64,000 nt of DNA, taken from Ovis canadensis. Taxonomy: Eukaryota; Chordata; Mammalia; Artiodactyla; Bovidae. Position numbers and translations under genes: made by a program. Under the pieces are notes generated by a model that had not been told where the DNA came from, made no database searches, and saw only the letters and a program-made list of their open reading frames with translations. Below are positions 34,651-46,500 of the stretch, piece after piece (positions within the stretch are counted from its first letter, which is position 1; each line of letters opens with the position of its first letter). The stretch spans positions 42,448,501-42,512,500 of the forward strand of contig NC_091255.1 in assembly GCF_042477335.2 (NCBI RefSeq), read 5' to 3'.

Positions 34651-34694
34651 CCTAGCTGCAGAGAAAAACGTCCCTAGCTGCAGAGAAAAACGTC
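34651..34694 (+). repeat. 22-bp tandem duplication
   Basis: Two exact adjacent copies of a 22-bp unit that starts cctagctgcagagaaaaacg. Perfect identity points to a recent event. Confidence 0.9.
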
Positions 34695-34699
34695 CCAAT

Positions 34700-36639
34700 G
34701 CTGCGTCTAGAAGAACGACTCGACACTCCTGACCAGTCTGCAGCGAATCCATAGAACTTCACAGAACAGGAAGCAGAGTTTAACAGACTCCAGGCCCACA
34801 GCCCACTTCCCGGCGCTGCTGGAACTAGCCTCATGCTGTGGTGGCAGCAGACACGTGGGCCAAAAGGGCCCGAGTCCGCTTTGGGTCACTGGACTTTGCA
34901 TATTGCACGCGTCCTGACAGGTCCCTTTCAGGTGCATGACACCCAGCGCTGCAGGCGCCCGTCCACGAGCTGTGGAGGAGCATCACCAGCCAGCCCTGAG
35001 CTCTCTCACCGGACCCTGGGCCACAGCCAGGCAGGCGACACGAGGGCTGCTGAGTAAGCCAGCAGGCCCGGTCTGACTCACCCGATGTCGCTGTCCCGAG
35101 TTCAGGTTTGCTCCCATCCTCTGCTGGACCAGGTGTGGGATGAAAATGGCTGAAATCAGCTTCCAAGCGGTGCTGGGTGCCAGGGAGCCTCAGGAGCCCA
35201 GGCTCTGCCTGAAAGGAAAGCGGCCAGAGCTGAGATAACCCTCAGCAGCCCCTGGGCCATCACTTCCAGCTCAGGACTCACAGCAAATCTACAGGCAGTA
35301 AGTATCTGTGGTATTTGTGAACATCTGTTTAGCGCTTGTTATGCAACAGGGCAAATTTGGGAAAATAGGGCATTCATGCCTATGGTGGGAACTACAATGT
35401 CTCACAGGAAATCAGGCTCTGCGTTGTTTGGGGCCTCACGGCTCGAGCACCCTCAGGCAGACAGGGTCCATGGGGCCGAGGATGGGTTCCAGGGAGGTGG
35501 GGGCCGTTTTGCTGCCCAAGCCCCTGCTGAACGGTGGACGCTCTCTCTTGCAATGAGACAGATGACTGCTGTTTGTTTGAAAAAATAATGATTCACAAAA
35601 GGAAACAGACAAATGGGTTGAGAAAGGATGAAATGGACTCGACTAAACTCTGGCTACCAGCCAACAAAACAACTGCTGTGCCTCAGCACACCCGCTTGCT
35701 TTGCTGTCTCATCATAGAACCATGTGAGTCTACCACCCAAGAGGGAGTCTGCAGGCACCACGCTCTCCCCAGAGGACATCATGTCCACCACATACCGGAG
35801 ATGCGTTGTCTGTCTGTCTGCTGCCAGGAAAGCCCAGGACGCTTCTGGGACCAGTTGTGCCCGTAGACTGAGGCCTTGGAAGGGGTGAGGTCTCCTGCCG
35901 TGGTCAGTGGGTTGCCCAGCTGGCCTTATGTCCACTGTCATTGGTGAATCGTGCTGCGTTTGCCCCAACCTCTTGGCCCACCAGACAGCGGAGTGGACCA
36001 GCCCAACTCTAGAAGCTTTGTCCCACCGTCCCAGCAGCAGAGCTGCACCCTCTGAACATAACACACTGGTATCAAGTGGGCCTGTGACCTTGGATCCGAG
36101 GCCATGTCCCATGGACACAGGACTCCCAGGCTGGTCCACTCATACCCAAAAGGCCTGCTTTCCCTGGACACCCTGAGGCCTCGAGTCGCAGGAGCTGGAG
36201 GGACCAGCCACACAGGCACTGTCACCCAGGAGGACCCCTCACGTGCACTGATGCAACTTCCACGTGAGAGAAGAACCCAGCCGGATCCATGCTTCCAAGG
36301 TGAGGGACATTCCCAGAGGACTGGACACAAGTTTTCTAGAATCACTGATTTTTCTTGGAACTCCAGGGAGAAAATTCTCCTAGTAGAGCTGTCTGTCATC
36401 ACAGGCAGCCCCCGTGTCCTGTTCAAAGCTGTGACACCTCAGCTGCTTGAAGACTCACAATTCATTGGCCACAAAGGTGCCATCACACTGCCGTGTCCCC
36501 CCAGGCATGGTCTTCTCGGGGTTCTCAAACACAGTCTGGGCACAGGTGTCCAGCAACTCACGTAGCCACAAAGTAAAGCTGGACCCTCTTCACAAGTAAT
36601 CTGTGACGACGTTGAAGTGAAAGTAACTAACAGGCATCT
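34700..36639. other. No gene assigned; one exon-like stretch
   Basis: Mostly single-copy-looking DNA with many short frames. On the minus strand, about 36445-36565, an open stretch reads LLDTCAQTVF, then ENPEKTMPGG, then CDGTFVANE, and is followed by a donor-like GTGAGTC. I do not recognise the protein. It could be a piece of a pseudogene or a chance frame. Confidence 0.3.
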
Positions 36640-36845
36640 TGATGTTGTTTAGCCACTAGGTTGTGTCCGACTCTTGTGACCCCGTGGACTATAGCCCGCC
36701 AGGCTCCTCTGTTCATGGGATTCTCCGGGCAAGAATACTGGAGTGAATTGCCGTGCCCTCCTCCAGGGGATCGTCCCAACCGAGCATCGAACCTGTGTCC
36801 CCTGCGTTCGCAGCTGGATTCTCATCCATTGCCCCAGCAGGTAAG
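36640..36845 (-). mobile_element. Bov-tA SINE, antisense
   Basis: Antisense copy: gttgtttagccactaggttg, ctccgggcaagaatactgga, gatcgtcccaaccgagcatc. Confidence 0.8.
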
Positions 36846-37393
36846 TCCTAGCTGATGCTTTCTGATGTTAATATTTTGATTAGTAAACTTAGTGCTTTGA
36901 GACAATTACTAAAACAAACACATTGGAATGGAAATGGGGGAAATTCAGAATACTACTGGGACAAAAACTCCCCACAAGGACTCAGAGGTCACTCAGCCAT
37001 AATGCAGCTGAGCCTGTGGCCTCACTGTGGCTCTGAGACCATCACCAGCACAGACAGCTCAGACTGGCTGTAATCACACAGCGACTGGTGTGGGAAATGG
37101 CCCCCAGGGGGTCAGTCCTGAGACTCAGAGCCGTGGAGGCTGAGCCTGAACCTCCCAAGGGCACCTCACGAGATGTGTCAGTACTGGGTGATGGCCATGG
37201 GTATCTTTTCCTTTGTGTCTGGGAAACATTATTTAGGATGACAGAAACTTACTGAAGGGCCAAAGTTATCATGGAAGTGTGAAGCTTCTTGTGTGATCAC
37301 GGGGATCTTGGGACAAACGTGTTGGTTCTTACAAGAGAAAATGTTAGCATGTTCCAACTATCAGGCCCTGGAGTTACACTGTTCCTAAGGTTA
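36846..37393. other. No gene recognised
   Basis: Single-copy-looking DNA without repeat or coding evidence that I can support. Confidence 0.4.
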
Positions 37394-37500
37394 GCATTGA
37401 GTGGTCCAGGAGTTAAGACTCTGCCCTTCCACTGTAGGGGACTTGAGTTCCACCCCGGTCCGGGAAGTTCCACAGGCCGTGTGGTTCGAGCAAAGAAAGA
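37394..37500 (+). mobile_element. CHR SINE fragment
   Basis: Sense CHR piece (gagtggtccaggagttaaga, ctctgcccttccactgtagg, gttccaccccggtccggg); the tail is absent. Confidence 0.55.
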
Positions 37501-37589
37501 TTGGGTGGGACTGTGAGCAACAGAATGATACTCAAATAGTTGATCGTGTGAAAGTGTGAGCAACAGTGAATATGGTTTGTAAAACTAAC

Positions 37590-38060
37590 GTGCACCAGAA
37601 GGGGGATTTTGCACGCTGCTTATCAGCGGGATCAGGACACGCTGCCCCAGAATTTGGCGCCTTGGCACACTGAATATTTTAAGATGAAGGGATTTGAGAA
37701 ATGGCAGGTTCAGGAAGCAGTTTCTGACTCTCATAACGCTGTCGTGTGAGAGGGGACCCCTCCCACAGCTGGAGGAAAGGAGCCCCTTGTTTCCTCGATG
37801 AGTGAGGAGGGGAGGAAAGGGTACAGACAGGCATTGTGAAGCCCCCTCCCCCCCGCCGCTAATCCACGGAGTGTGTCGTACCCTTTCTGGTTCTAGCATG
37901 TTTCTCTAAAACACACAGGTGTAACCACCTCTTCAGGCTTCTGTTTCCTTACCAAGGCTCCCGCATCCCAGACAACTTACATTAAATAAATCTGTGTGCT
38001 TTTCTCTTGTTCATCTGGCTTTTGTTGCATGGCTCCCAGCTGGGAACGCAGACAAGTATG
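37590..38060 (+). mobile_element. LTR fossil
   Basis: Sense LTR of a class I-like endogenous retrovirus. Landmarks are cccagaatttggcgccttgg, gaaatggcaggttcaggaag, then the polyadenylation region (cattaaataaatctgtgtgc) and U5-like text (gttcatctggcttttgttgc). It looks near full length and diverged, with no internal region beside it. The exact family was not assigned. Confidence 0.45.
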
Positions 38061-38064
38061 TTAA

Positions 38065-38460
38065 GAAACAAAATTCAACTGCATACACTTTTAAAGATCT
38101 TACTGGCTTTGTTCAATGACCTATGAATTAGATGGCATTGCCTCTGGCAGGAGCTCCGAGGAACTGTACTGAGGGCAAGACTTTCACAGGCAGAAGGGGC
38201 AGGAACAGGAAGTCACACTGGGCTGAAAAGTGAGGTGGTAGTTGAGAGGTCACTTCCCTGTAGGGGAAGCAGGGGTCCACCAGGCCAGTGTGACCTCACT
38301 GGTATCGACCAGGCAATTCCTGATTCCCTGGTTTAAGATCCTATTTTGGGGAGAGTCTGAAATGGTAATTAAGTGAAGTTTGGTGATGTGGAGCTCAGCA
38401 TCAGTGACTCCATTTTGAGAATGTCATCTTGCTTTTAACAGATATACAGCAAAACAAAAG
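38065..38460 (-). mobile_element. Possible LTR remnant, antisense
   Basis: Text such as gatcttactggctttgttca and tcagtgactccattttgag resembles the antisense of old class I LTRs and, in its right part, the stretch at 15500-15800. Decayed, ends unclear. Confidence 0.3.
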
Positions 38461-38749
38461 ATGCTTTTCCCTCCCTCACATAATCAAGAATTTAAGCGTT
38501 TAACACTGGTATGCATTAAAGATTTCTCCTCAAATCATGTATTGCACTGACTTCTCTAATTCATCCCATTGGGATTCTGATAATTACTAGGCATTGTATT
38601 TACAGAATGGCTGAAAATTCCAATGGCTGCAAAATACAAGAAAGGTAGAAATAGCAACGGAGATCATTAGAAATTGTAGTGTTGCTGTTACTGACCCAGG
38701 TGTTTGAACTCTTTATTTTTAATTTCTTTTTTTAAATAGATTCTGCTTT

Positions 38750-39053
38750 AAAAAATATATTTATTTACTTATTTATTTTTGGCTGTGCTGGGCCTTTGTT
38801 GCTGGTGAGCTGTCTCCAGGTTTGTGAGCAGGGGCTGCTCTCCACTGTGGTGCACAGGCTTCCCGTTGCGGGGGCTTCTCTCGTGCGGCACAGGTTCCAG
38901 GCGCTCGGCCTCTGCAGTCGCCGCACCCGGGCTCAATCGTTGGTGCAGGCTTAGTTGCTTCATGGTATGTGGGTCTTCCTGGACCAGGGATTGAACCGGC
39001 ATCCTCTGCATTAGCAGGCGAATTCTTAATCACTGGACCACCAGGGAAGCCCC
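38750..39053 (-). mobile_element. CHR SINE, antisense, long form
   Basis: Antisense CHR of about 300 bp: ttatttttggctgtgctggg, gggggcttctctcgtgcggc, ggaccagggattgaaccggc, ggaccaccagggaagccc. One of the most complete CHR copies in the window. Confidence 0.88.
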
Positions 39054-39984
39054 CTTGGACTCTATTTTAATCAACAGGTTAATTCTCTGAAGTCCGACTA
39101 AGTCACCCAAGGTGGGAGTCTCAGGCCACATGGGCTGTGCTTGCATTTCAAGCCTCACGTGCTGGATTTGAGCCCAGCAGAGACGCACAGGAGAGGCTGG
39201 ACAGACAAAACCCCATGAAACACAGACCCCTTTAAACTCACTGCTCAAGCCTTAACATGTAGCAGCAACAGACACTGTCTATTACAGACAAGAAACAGAG
39301 AGATGAGGTCACTGCACGTTGTCCCTGGAGGACTCTGTGCAGCCCTGCTCCCCTTAGATGCCCCTCCTGCTGGCGGGAGCTGGGGACAGAAAAGCACTGG
39401 GGGGGTCATGAAAATGTGACCCCACAGGGAGTGTCCAGAGTGAGAGGGACGGCAGTGTGGGTGTGAGAACCAAGGGGGGAAGGAGGGACAGAAAAGGCAG
39501 AGAGAGAGAAGTTGCCATTTCAACCCAGGCGGTGGGTGTCTATTCAAGCACCAGTCCCTTCGCTTCCAGAAAGGGCTGGGTACCCTGTCCACTGCCTCCT
39601 GGGGTGATGGAGCCTGGACACCAGCCAGTCACATGTCTCCTGCCTGTCTGTCCCTCGACAGGTGACCGCTGCTGGCCAGAGGTAGCAGCTGTCACGGCTG
39701 AGAAAAGCTGTAGCTGCCCATTGTCCACCGCCATGGAAGAAGAGGACAGGAGGAGGAGATGAGAGAGGTCAGGAGAGGGCTGGGACAAAGGGGAGAGAAG
39801 TTGTGCCTAAGCACCGGTGCTGAGGCCCTGGGGTGAGGAAGCAGACTTGCTGAACGGGAGACGCTGAAACACGGGGTCCCGGCCGCTCAGGGAAGCTTGT
39901 TCAGTGGTCCCGGAGGTGCCTGCATCCTCTCCCAGGGAAGAAGAAAAGGCCTCACAGACAGCCCACCAGGGTGGTCACCAAGTA
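39054..39984. other. No gene recognised
   Basis: Single-copy-looking DNA with short frames on both strands (39245-39592, 39457-39762) that show no recognisable domain. Confidence 0.4.
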
Positions 39985-40400
39985 TAGCACTGACCCGAGT
40001 CTTTGGACTCTTTGATCAACAGAAATCGATGAGGCCAGATAAGAAATTCAGATGAGGCTTATTGGAGCTCCTGCCACATGCGCAGTGGGAACAAGCAACA
40101 GGCGGCTTTGCGGCTCTTACGGGCGGGCGGGCTGGGCCCTTAACTAGGGCGGGTGGGGCCGGGCGTGGGGGCGGCTTGGGCGGTCTGCCCGCCCCCTGGG
40201 TGGGGCAGTGCACAGAGATCTTCCCCAGCGCCCAGCTTTAGCTCCCGCACCTCAGCCATGGTGGTTAGTTTGTGGCTTCCGCAGCTCATTGTTCATTGCC
40301 CCCACGTGTGTGCCCTCGCGTTTGTCCAGGTGCAAGCGCTCTGGGAAATAGTCCGGGGTCCCAGCCTGTCTCATTGCTCTAAAATAACAACAAAAGGGGA
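39985..40400 (-). mobile_element. GC-rich LTR fossil or CpG-rich promoter
   Basis: On the minus strand, GC-box-rich DNA (about 40090-40210, ggggcggcttgggcgg on plus) is followed by ctccaataagcctcatctg, like a retroviral U3-R border. I favour an LTR fossil of uncertain family. A small CpG-rich promoter is the alternative. No viral genes lie beside it. Confidence 0.35.
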
Positions 40401-40574
40401 AAATCTGGAGGGTGAATAAATGTAAGACTGAATTTTCCCTGGTTATCAAAGGGAAGAGCTCTTTTTGCCCCCCTCCCTTAAGACTTTTCCTAGAGAAAAT
40501 TCATATTTGTAAATTCTTCCTCTGTCCTGTTGATAGGTATGCAAATGTTTTTAAAGGCTAAATAAGCTTTTTGC

Positions 40575-40775
40575 TTGCATGCTCAGTTGCTTCAGTCACA
40601 GACTGTAGCCCACCAGGCTCCTCTGTCCATGGGATTCTCCAGGCAAGAATACTGGAGTGGGTAGCCATTTCCTCCTCCAGGGGATCTTCCCCACCCAAGG
40701 ACTGAACCTGTGCCTCTAGTGTCTCCTGCTTTGGCAGGTGGATTCTTTACCATTCAGCCACATGAGAAGCCCAAA
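40575..40775 (-). mobile_element. Bov-tA SINE, antisense
   Basis: Antisense copy: gcatgctcagttgcttcagt, tctccaggcaagaatactgg, ccacccaaggactgaacctg, ccattcagccacatgagaag. Confidence 0.85.
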
Positions 40776-40834
40776 ATAAGCTTTTTACCAGAATTAAGAC
40801 TCAGAGATTTTTCTTCCCAGAAATGTCAAAATAA

Positions 40835-41130
40835 AGGGACTGCTGTAATAAAATCCACAGAAGGGGCAGCGTTTATTCCTCATGCTTGAGGAGTGGAAAG
40901 TCCAAACTCCTGGGGCCAGTGGACACGCTGTTGCAGCTGGGGAGGGCCCACTTGCTGGAGCATAGCCAGCTGGGCCCTCACACGTGGAAGGGGCTGGGGG
41001 CTCTTCCAGGTCTGTTCATCTCTGACAAGGACACTAACCCCATACACGAGAGCTGCACCCTCAAGACCTAATCCCTCCCAAAAGCCTCACCCGCTGATAC
41101 CACACACTGGGCACGAGGGTTTCAGAGTAT
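40835..41130 (-). mobile_element. MaLR-type LTR fossil
   Basis: Antisense LTR of the MaLR group: ggcagcgtttattcctcatg, gctgcaccctcaagacctaa, tccctcccaaaagcctcacc, ctgataccacacactgggc. Old, partial and diverged. Confidence 0.55.
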
Positions 41131-42639
41131 GACCTGGAGGCTCGGGGGTGGGGAGGGGGCCCAAGGACGCAGCTTCCCTCCCTCTGTGGCCAGCTTCAGC
41201 ACCAGGAGGCTCCAGAAGCAAGCACCACAGGCCCAAGTCCCCAGCCAGATCTCTAACCTGACACTTGTCACCCGAAGAACGTGGAATCAGTTACCTTCAC
41301 AAGAGAGAAAGGTTACAACCAACCAGGCTTCGAGGTCTCGACACAGTCCCTGGGCTCTTGTGAATTACAGAACCAGTGTTGGAGAGGCCTGATCGCAGGA
41401 TCTGGGTTGGGGGAGGGAGTGATGTGGGCTTACCTGAGCAACGAATTTGGCATCAGAGATTGTGTGTTCGAGGCCCAGCTCATCTCTGACTAGTTTTCTC
41501 AATGGAGACGCGGCATTTCCCTGAACTTCTGATAAAAGCGGGCCCTCGATGTCCTCGATGCCCCCAGGTGGGCCCCAGGCTCTGGGGAGACACTTTAAGA
41601 GCTGTAAGACACAAGGCAAATGTAGCTCAATGTGATCCATCCGGCCTCTGCAGAGTGCTTGCCTGGCCCACTAGGAAGTCCCTTCTGTCCAGAGAGCAGT
41701 GGGTGCGGCGCACTGCAGTTCCTTGCAGCCCCAGGGGAGGGAGCTTCCAGCTAGACCGCCCCCTCCCTTCCTGACTCCTCGGAGACTCCCCTACATCCTG
41801 AGCCTGCGAACCCCAAAGCCTGCGAGGCTCTGTAGCCTGTGTGTCCACTGGATGACAAGGGAACAACCTAATGAGATGCTTCCAGAAACTGTCCTCGACA
41901 AACACACACGTTCTGGGCCCTGCCTTCACTTCTGGCCCCAACCCTAGAAGTTCCAGAGTCACCCCAGCCCTCCATCCCCGTCCCAGGCCGGGCATTGGGA
42001 TTTCTCTGACTTCTGCTGTGGAGCTGGATCCCAGACCATGCCCTTCTGTCTGTCTCCAGACACTGCTTCCCAGAGCTGGTCCTGACACCTCAATTTCAGC
42101 ACAGCTGACCCTAAAGGAATCTCCCAGTTTGGCAGGGGGACACCAGCTAGGGGTCAGGAGTTTGGAGGCTCTCCTGCCATCAGCCACCAGGGCAGTGTCA
42201 GCTGAGATGTCCCCTCTCTGGGTTTGCATCTGCAAAGGACAGGGTTCCGACGCAGACTCAGTTGCTGTCCTGCTGAGTGCGGGCTGGGCAGAACCAGGGC
42301 AGCAGATGATCGCCAGATGCTGGCCTGCAGAGAGGTCCTGGCTCCTCCTGCCTCTGGCTCCAGTAGTCATTCCCCGTCCACCTCCACCCTTAGATGGAAA
42401 CCAAGTGACAACCTTCCCCAGGGCCAGTGAGGTGGGAGAGACGATGGGAGCGGGACCCAGTCATAGTGGGCGGACAAGCCCTTGGCCCCCAGGTCTCTGG
42501 ATTTTGGCCCCTCTTCCTGTCTGCAGGTCCCCATCATGGAGCGCCTGGGCTCACTGCCCAGTCCCCAAAGCCCCGTGGAGGCTGAGCTCTAGAGCTGCTT
42601 CAATGATTTACTGGGACGCTGACACTCGAGCACACACGT
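41131..42639. other. No gene recognised downstream of RNF112
   Basis: GC-rich single-copy-looking DNA. The long frames at 41627-42370 (minus) and 41871-42653 (plus) overlap in antisense and have no known domain. High GC removes stops on both strands, so I do not call them genes. Confidence 0.45.
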
Positions 42640-42645
42640 TTTATT
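42640..42645 (-). promoter_or_regulatory. RNF112 polyadenylation signal (probable)
   Basis: AATAAA on the minus strand, about 890 nt after the RNF112 stop codon. It is the first canonical hexamer I noticed downstream, and sets a 3' UTR of roughly 0.9 kb. Confidence 0.6.
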
Positions 42646-43534
42646 TTTTGTAGGATGCACCCATTAATCCTTCGCAGTTTAATAGCCTAGAAGCCTCCTC
42701 GTGGGGCTCTCCCGTTCTCCTCGGGCTTGTCGTAGGGCTGCATTCAGGTCTCCTGCCAATGGGCCCGAGGGGTCTCCCCCAGGGTCAGGGGGCGGTGTGG
42801 TCCGTGGACCTGTCCCCCCAGGACTTTCCTAGAATCTGCGATGAGGGCTATTGGTGTAATTCAACAACTACTGGTGTTTTTCTTTGGTTCTGACCTGTTG
42901 CTGGGACGGCATTCCATAGAGAACGTGGGCACTGACCAGGCTGGACAAAGGGCACAACCACGAGGGACACGTAAGGGGCCCTTTTCTCAGGGAGCGTGCA
43001 GGCTCCCTGGGGCTGCCAGAGGAGGGGCAGCCCCCGTCCTGCTGGGGTAACTTTGGGAAGAGTCTCTGCTCTGGGGTTAGGCCACTGTGTGCCGCCTGGG
43101 GTGGGGGCACCCGTCCCATTCTCAGCCCCTCTTCGGGGCTCCTGATCCTGATCACCAGGACCCTCCATCCCGGGGCTGCTTCCGTCTCTGAAGGGGAGGC
43201 TTCAGAATGGCGCCCGCCCAGCCCTGCTGCAGTCCCAGGAAAGCAGCCAGGGTGGAGAGGGTGGGTCACGCTCTTGGTGGGAGACCCTGGGCCTGTTCAT
43301 CTAGGAAGAGAGGCAGGTCTGGGACTGTCTGGGACAGAAACAGCCCATTTTTGTTCAGGCCCCTCCCAGCCCTGGGCCCTCTCGTTTTCTTGGTGACTGT
43401 GATTCTGTCACCGCCCAGATGGGCCGTTGACCCAGGACAGTGTGGTACACAGGGGCCCTCGGATCAGCACCCCCAGCCCTCTCCCATATCCGCCCCTCCC
43501 CCCAGCATCCAGCCCTGGAGCATCCGGGCGGGGG

Positions 43535-46500
43535 TCACTCCTCCTGCAGCAGGGGCTCTCGGTCCCCCTCCTGCACCCTCTCGTCTTCCTCCTTCTCCAT
43601 GCAGCCCACCGTGGCCGCCAGCCCAGCACCCACACCTCCCCCCACCACGGCAGCCCCTGTGGCCCCCACCGCGGCTCCCGCTGCCACCATCCCAGCCTCT
43701 GCGGCCAGCGCCGCTGCGGCCATGCCAGCGCCCACCACGCCCCCTGCCAGGCCCATGAGCCCCGCGCCCACTGCGCCGCCGACTGCGGCCAGGTGGCCAC
43801 AGAAGCGCACGGTATAGGCGTCCATGAAGGCCTTGGCCTCGGCCTGCAGCTCGGCCTCCAGGGCCTCTAAGGTCTGTTCCCTCCCGGTGCACAGCAAGGT
43901 TGCCCCGTGCCGGGCCAGCAGCGTGTCCTTCTGGGCTGACAGGAGGTTCCGCATGGTGTCCGGCAGTACCCGGAGCGCAGAGAATATGCGCTTGGTGGCT
44001 GCATCCTGTGATGGAGGAGGAAGAAGGGGCCTGACCCGGAGCCAAGTACCTCCCACCAGACCCCGGCCTGGGCTCCTCCTATACGATGCCTGGCTCCTCT
44101 GCTGCAGGACACCCAGGCTCCCAGCAGGCCAGGCTCACCTGCTGCCGCACGTATTCCTCAAACTCCTTCTTGGCAGCTTCCACCGTCCGCAGGTCGTGCA
44201 GCTGGGCGGCCATCTGTCCAGGGGGAAAACCCGGCTGCCTCCCTCCTTTGCCCCTATCCCCTGCTGGTTGCCCGGCTCCATCCAGAGGAGTCCAGCCCAT
44301 CTCCCCCACCCCCACGTCCTCCCCTCAGCCCTGTACCTCGTCCGGGGAGGCGCAGCTGGGCCCTGTCCTTCCCATCCAGCCCGAGAGGTTCTGTAGAGAC
44401 AGCGGTGGGGGGTCAGGGGGTGCAGGGGCAGCAGGTGTCCAGGGCTCCAGGGGGCTTTCACACCTTGACCTCCTGAGCCAGCTGCTGCCCTGTGAGCAGG
44501 CGTCGGTCCCCCCGGGCTGCGGGGCGCCCCTCGCTCCAGTAGCCTGGGCAGCGGCTCTTGGCGTGCTGGGGGGCCGCACTCAGCACGTCAGCCACATAGG
44601 CACGCAGGCGGCCAGCATCGTCATCTGTGTCTGAGGAAGAGATCCCTCATGCAGAGGAGCCCGGAGCAGGACCGGCTTTAGGAGGAGAGAGGGTATCAGG
44701 CTGGGCGCCTGGAAGAGGGCAGGCCAGGGAGTCCCTGCTCCAGGGACACTCACCGCCTGAGCTTCCATGGCCTCGGCTCGCCCACCGCCGCCCAGGAGCC
44801 GGCAGGAGGTAGCAGCGGGCTCTCCTCCCTTGGAGCAGCCCCTGGACCTTGGGGTACTTGCCGGATGATTTCTAAAGGAGGGGGAGCACTCTGAGCTAGC
44901 TCCCCATACCTGCCCCATCTGCCTGGCCCTCTGTCCCCTCCCTCACCTGGATGACGTCGCCCATGTGACCCTGCCAAGCCTTGCTGGGGTGGGAGGAGTC
45001 ATGAACTAAGAGGTCCAGGTGCTGGAAGAGAAGGGATGCTGACAGCAGCAGCTGGGGCGTCGGGGTCTGGGCTCCAAGTCCAGAGATGGGCTCTCACCTG
45101 GATTGGCACCATGCCATAGTGTCTGCCCATCACCTCAGCCACGTGGACAAACGTCTGGGGACGGGGCACAGGGGTCACGACTGGACCACTCCAAAGATGT
45201 GCCTCCCAGCCCCCGGAGGACACCCTCCCAACTCCCAGCCCAGGACCCTCAGGCCTCTCCTCAGCCCCCAGCCCACAGCCCTGCTCCAGGTCACGAAACC
45301 CTGGGGCAGAGCCGGGCAGCACTCGATTCCAGCTGCCCAGTCCCCTGCCTCACGGTCAACACAGGGACAGGGAGCAGCCCCAGGCCAGCCATCCCCTCAC
45401 CTCCAGGTGCTCCAGGTCTGTGTCCTTCAGCTCCTGAGAGGCTGTGAGGATCTGCAACCAAGGAGAACAAGGTGCGGGAGGGGCTGTGACGACAAGGAGA
45501 CACTGGGAGGACCCGGGCAAGGAAGGACCCTCAGGTGAGCCGTGGGGCTCAGGATGTGGGAGGGATCAGCCGGGGGAGGGGAAACCCCTTGCAACCTGCA
45601 ATGGGGCAGGACTAGCCTGACCTTGGTGGGGTGGGGTGCAGGCCCAAGAATGGTGCACAGACCTTCAGCTACCCCAGGAAACTTCAACTGAACTTCAGGA
45701 CAAACCACATTCCCACCTTCCCTGAGTTCACCCCCTCGCAGGGGCACCTCCAGAACCTGCTCTGGGGCCAAGGTGACCTTCCTTGGTGGGACCGGGCTGG
45801 GCTGAGATGGCCTTGGGAAGGTGGAGAGAGCCTTGAGGAGCTGGCAGGGTCTCACCTGGTAGGAGCTCAGCATGGAGGTGAGGGCGCAGAGCCGGGTCCT
45901 TGTTTCCCTGCTCAGCTCCGGGCTCATGACGTCCCCCGTGTCCACCAGGAACACGGCCACCTGCGTAGAGTGCCAGCCATGGGTCAGCCTGCCAGGTGCC
46001 TCCCCGACCCTGCCCCTTCCCACCCCGCCTTCTCATCCTGGCCCCCAAAGCTTTCCTGCCCACCACCCTCTCTGCTCCCCGCCCCCCCGCACTGCCCGAA
46101 TCGGCCTGGACCCCTCTGTCCCTTCACCCCTCACCTTCCTCCCCTCCTTCCCCAGCAGGAAGGGGTGGCTCCACATCCAGATGCCCCTGGAGAGGCCGTT
46201 GGCTCCCCACCGGAATCCCTGCCCGGAGCCCGCGCCCCTCGGCCAGCTGCCCTCGCCGGATGCCTGAGGGGCAGAGAAGCAGAGCAGCTTTGGACCATCC
46301 GGCCCTGCTCCCTTCGCCAAACCCACCTGGGACCCTGGTCCTGTCCCCCAGCCCCCTCCCGGCCCCGCGCTCACCAGGCCGGGCAGGCCCTGGAGCAGGT
46401 GGTTGAGGAGGAAGGTCTTCCCTGAGTGTGGCCCTCCCAGGACGGCGAGGAGGCAGACGGGGGTGTCCCTGGCCAGCGGGTGCTTCAGGCAGCGGTTGAT

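Noticed and set aside
41627-42653. Opposed frames of 247 (minus) and 260 (plus) codons
   Set aside because: They overlap in antisense, neither has a family signature, and both fit GC-rich chance frames.
43207-46425. Long plus-strand open frames (43207-43758, 43427-43870, 45631-46425 and others)
   Set aside because: They run antisense to RNF112 exons and introns; high GC removes stops on the opposite strand. No known domains or splice logic.
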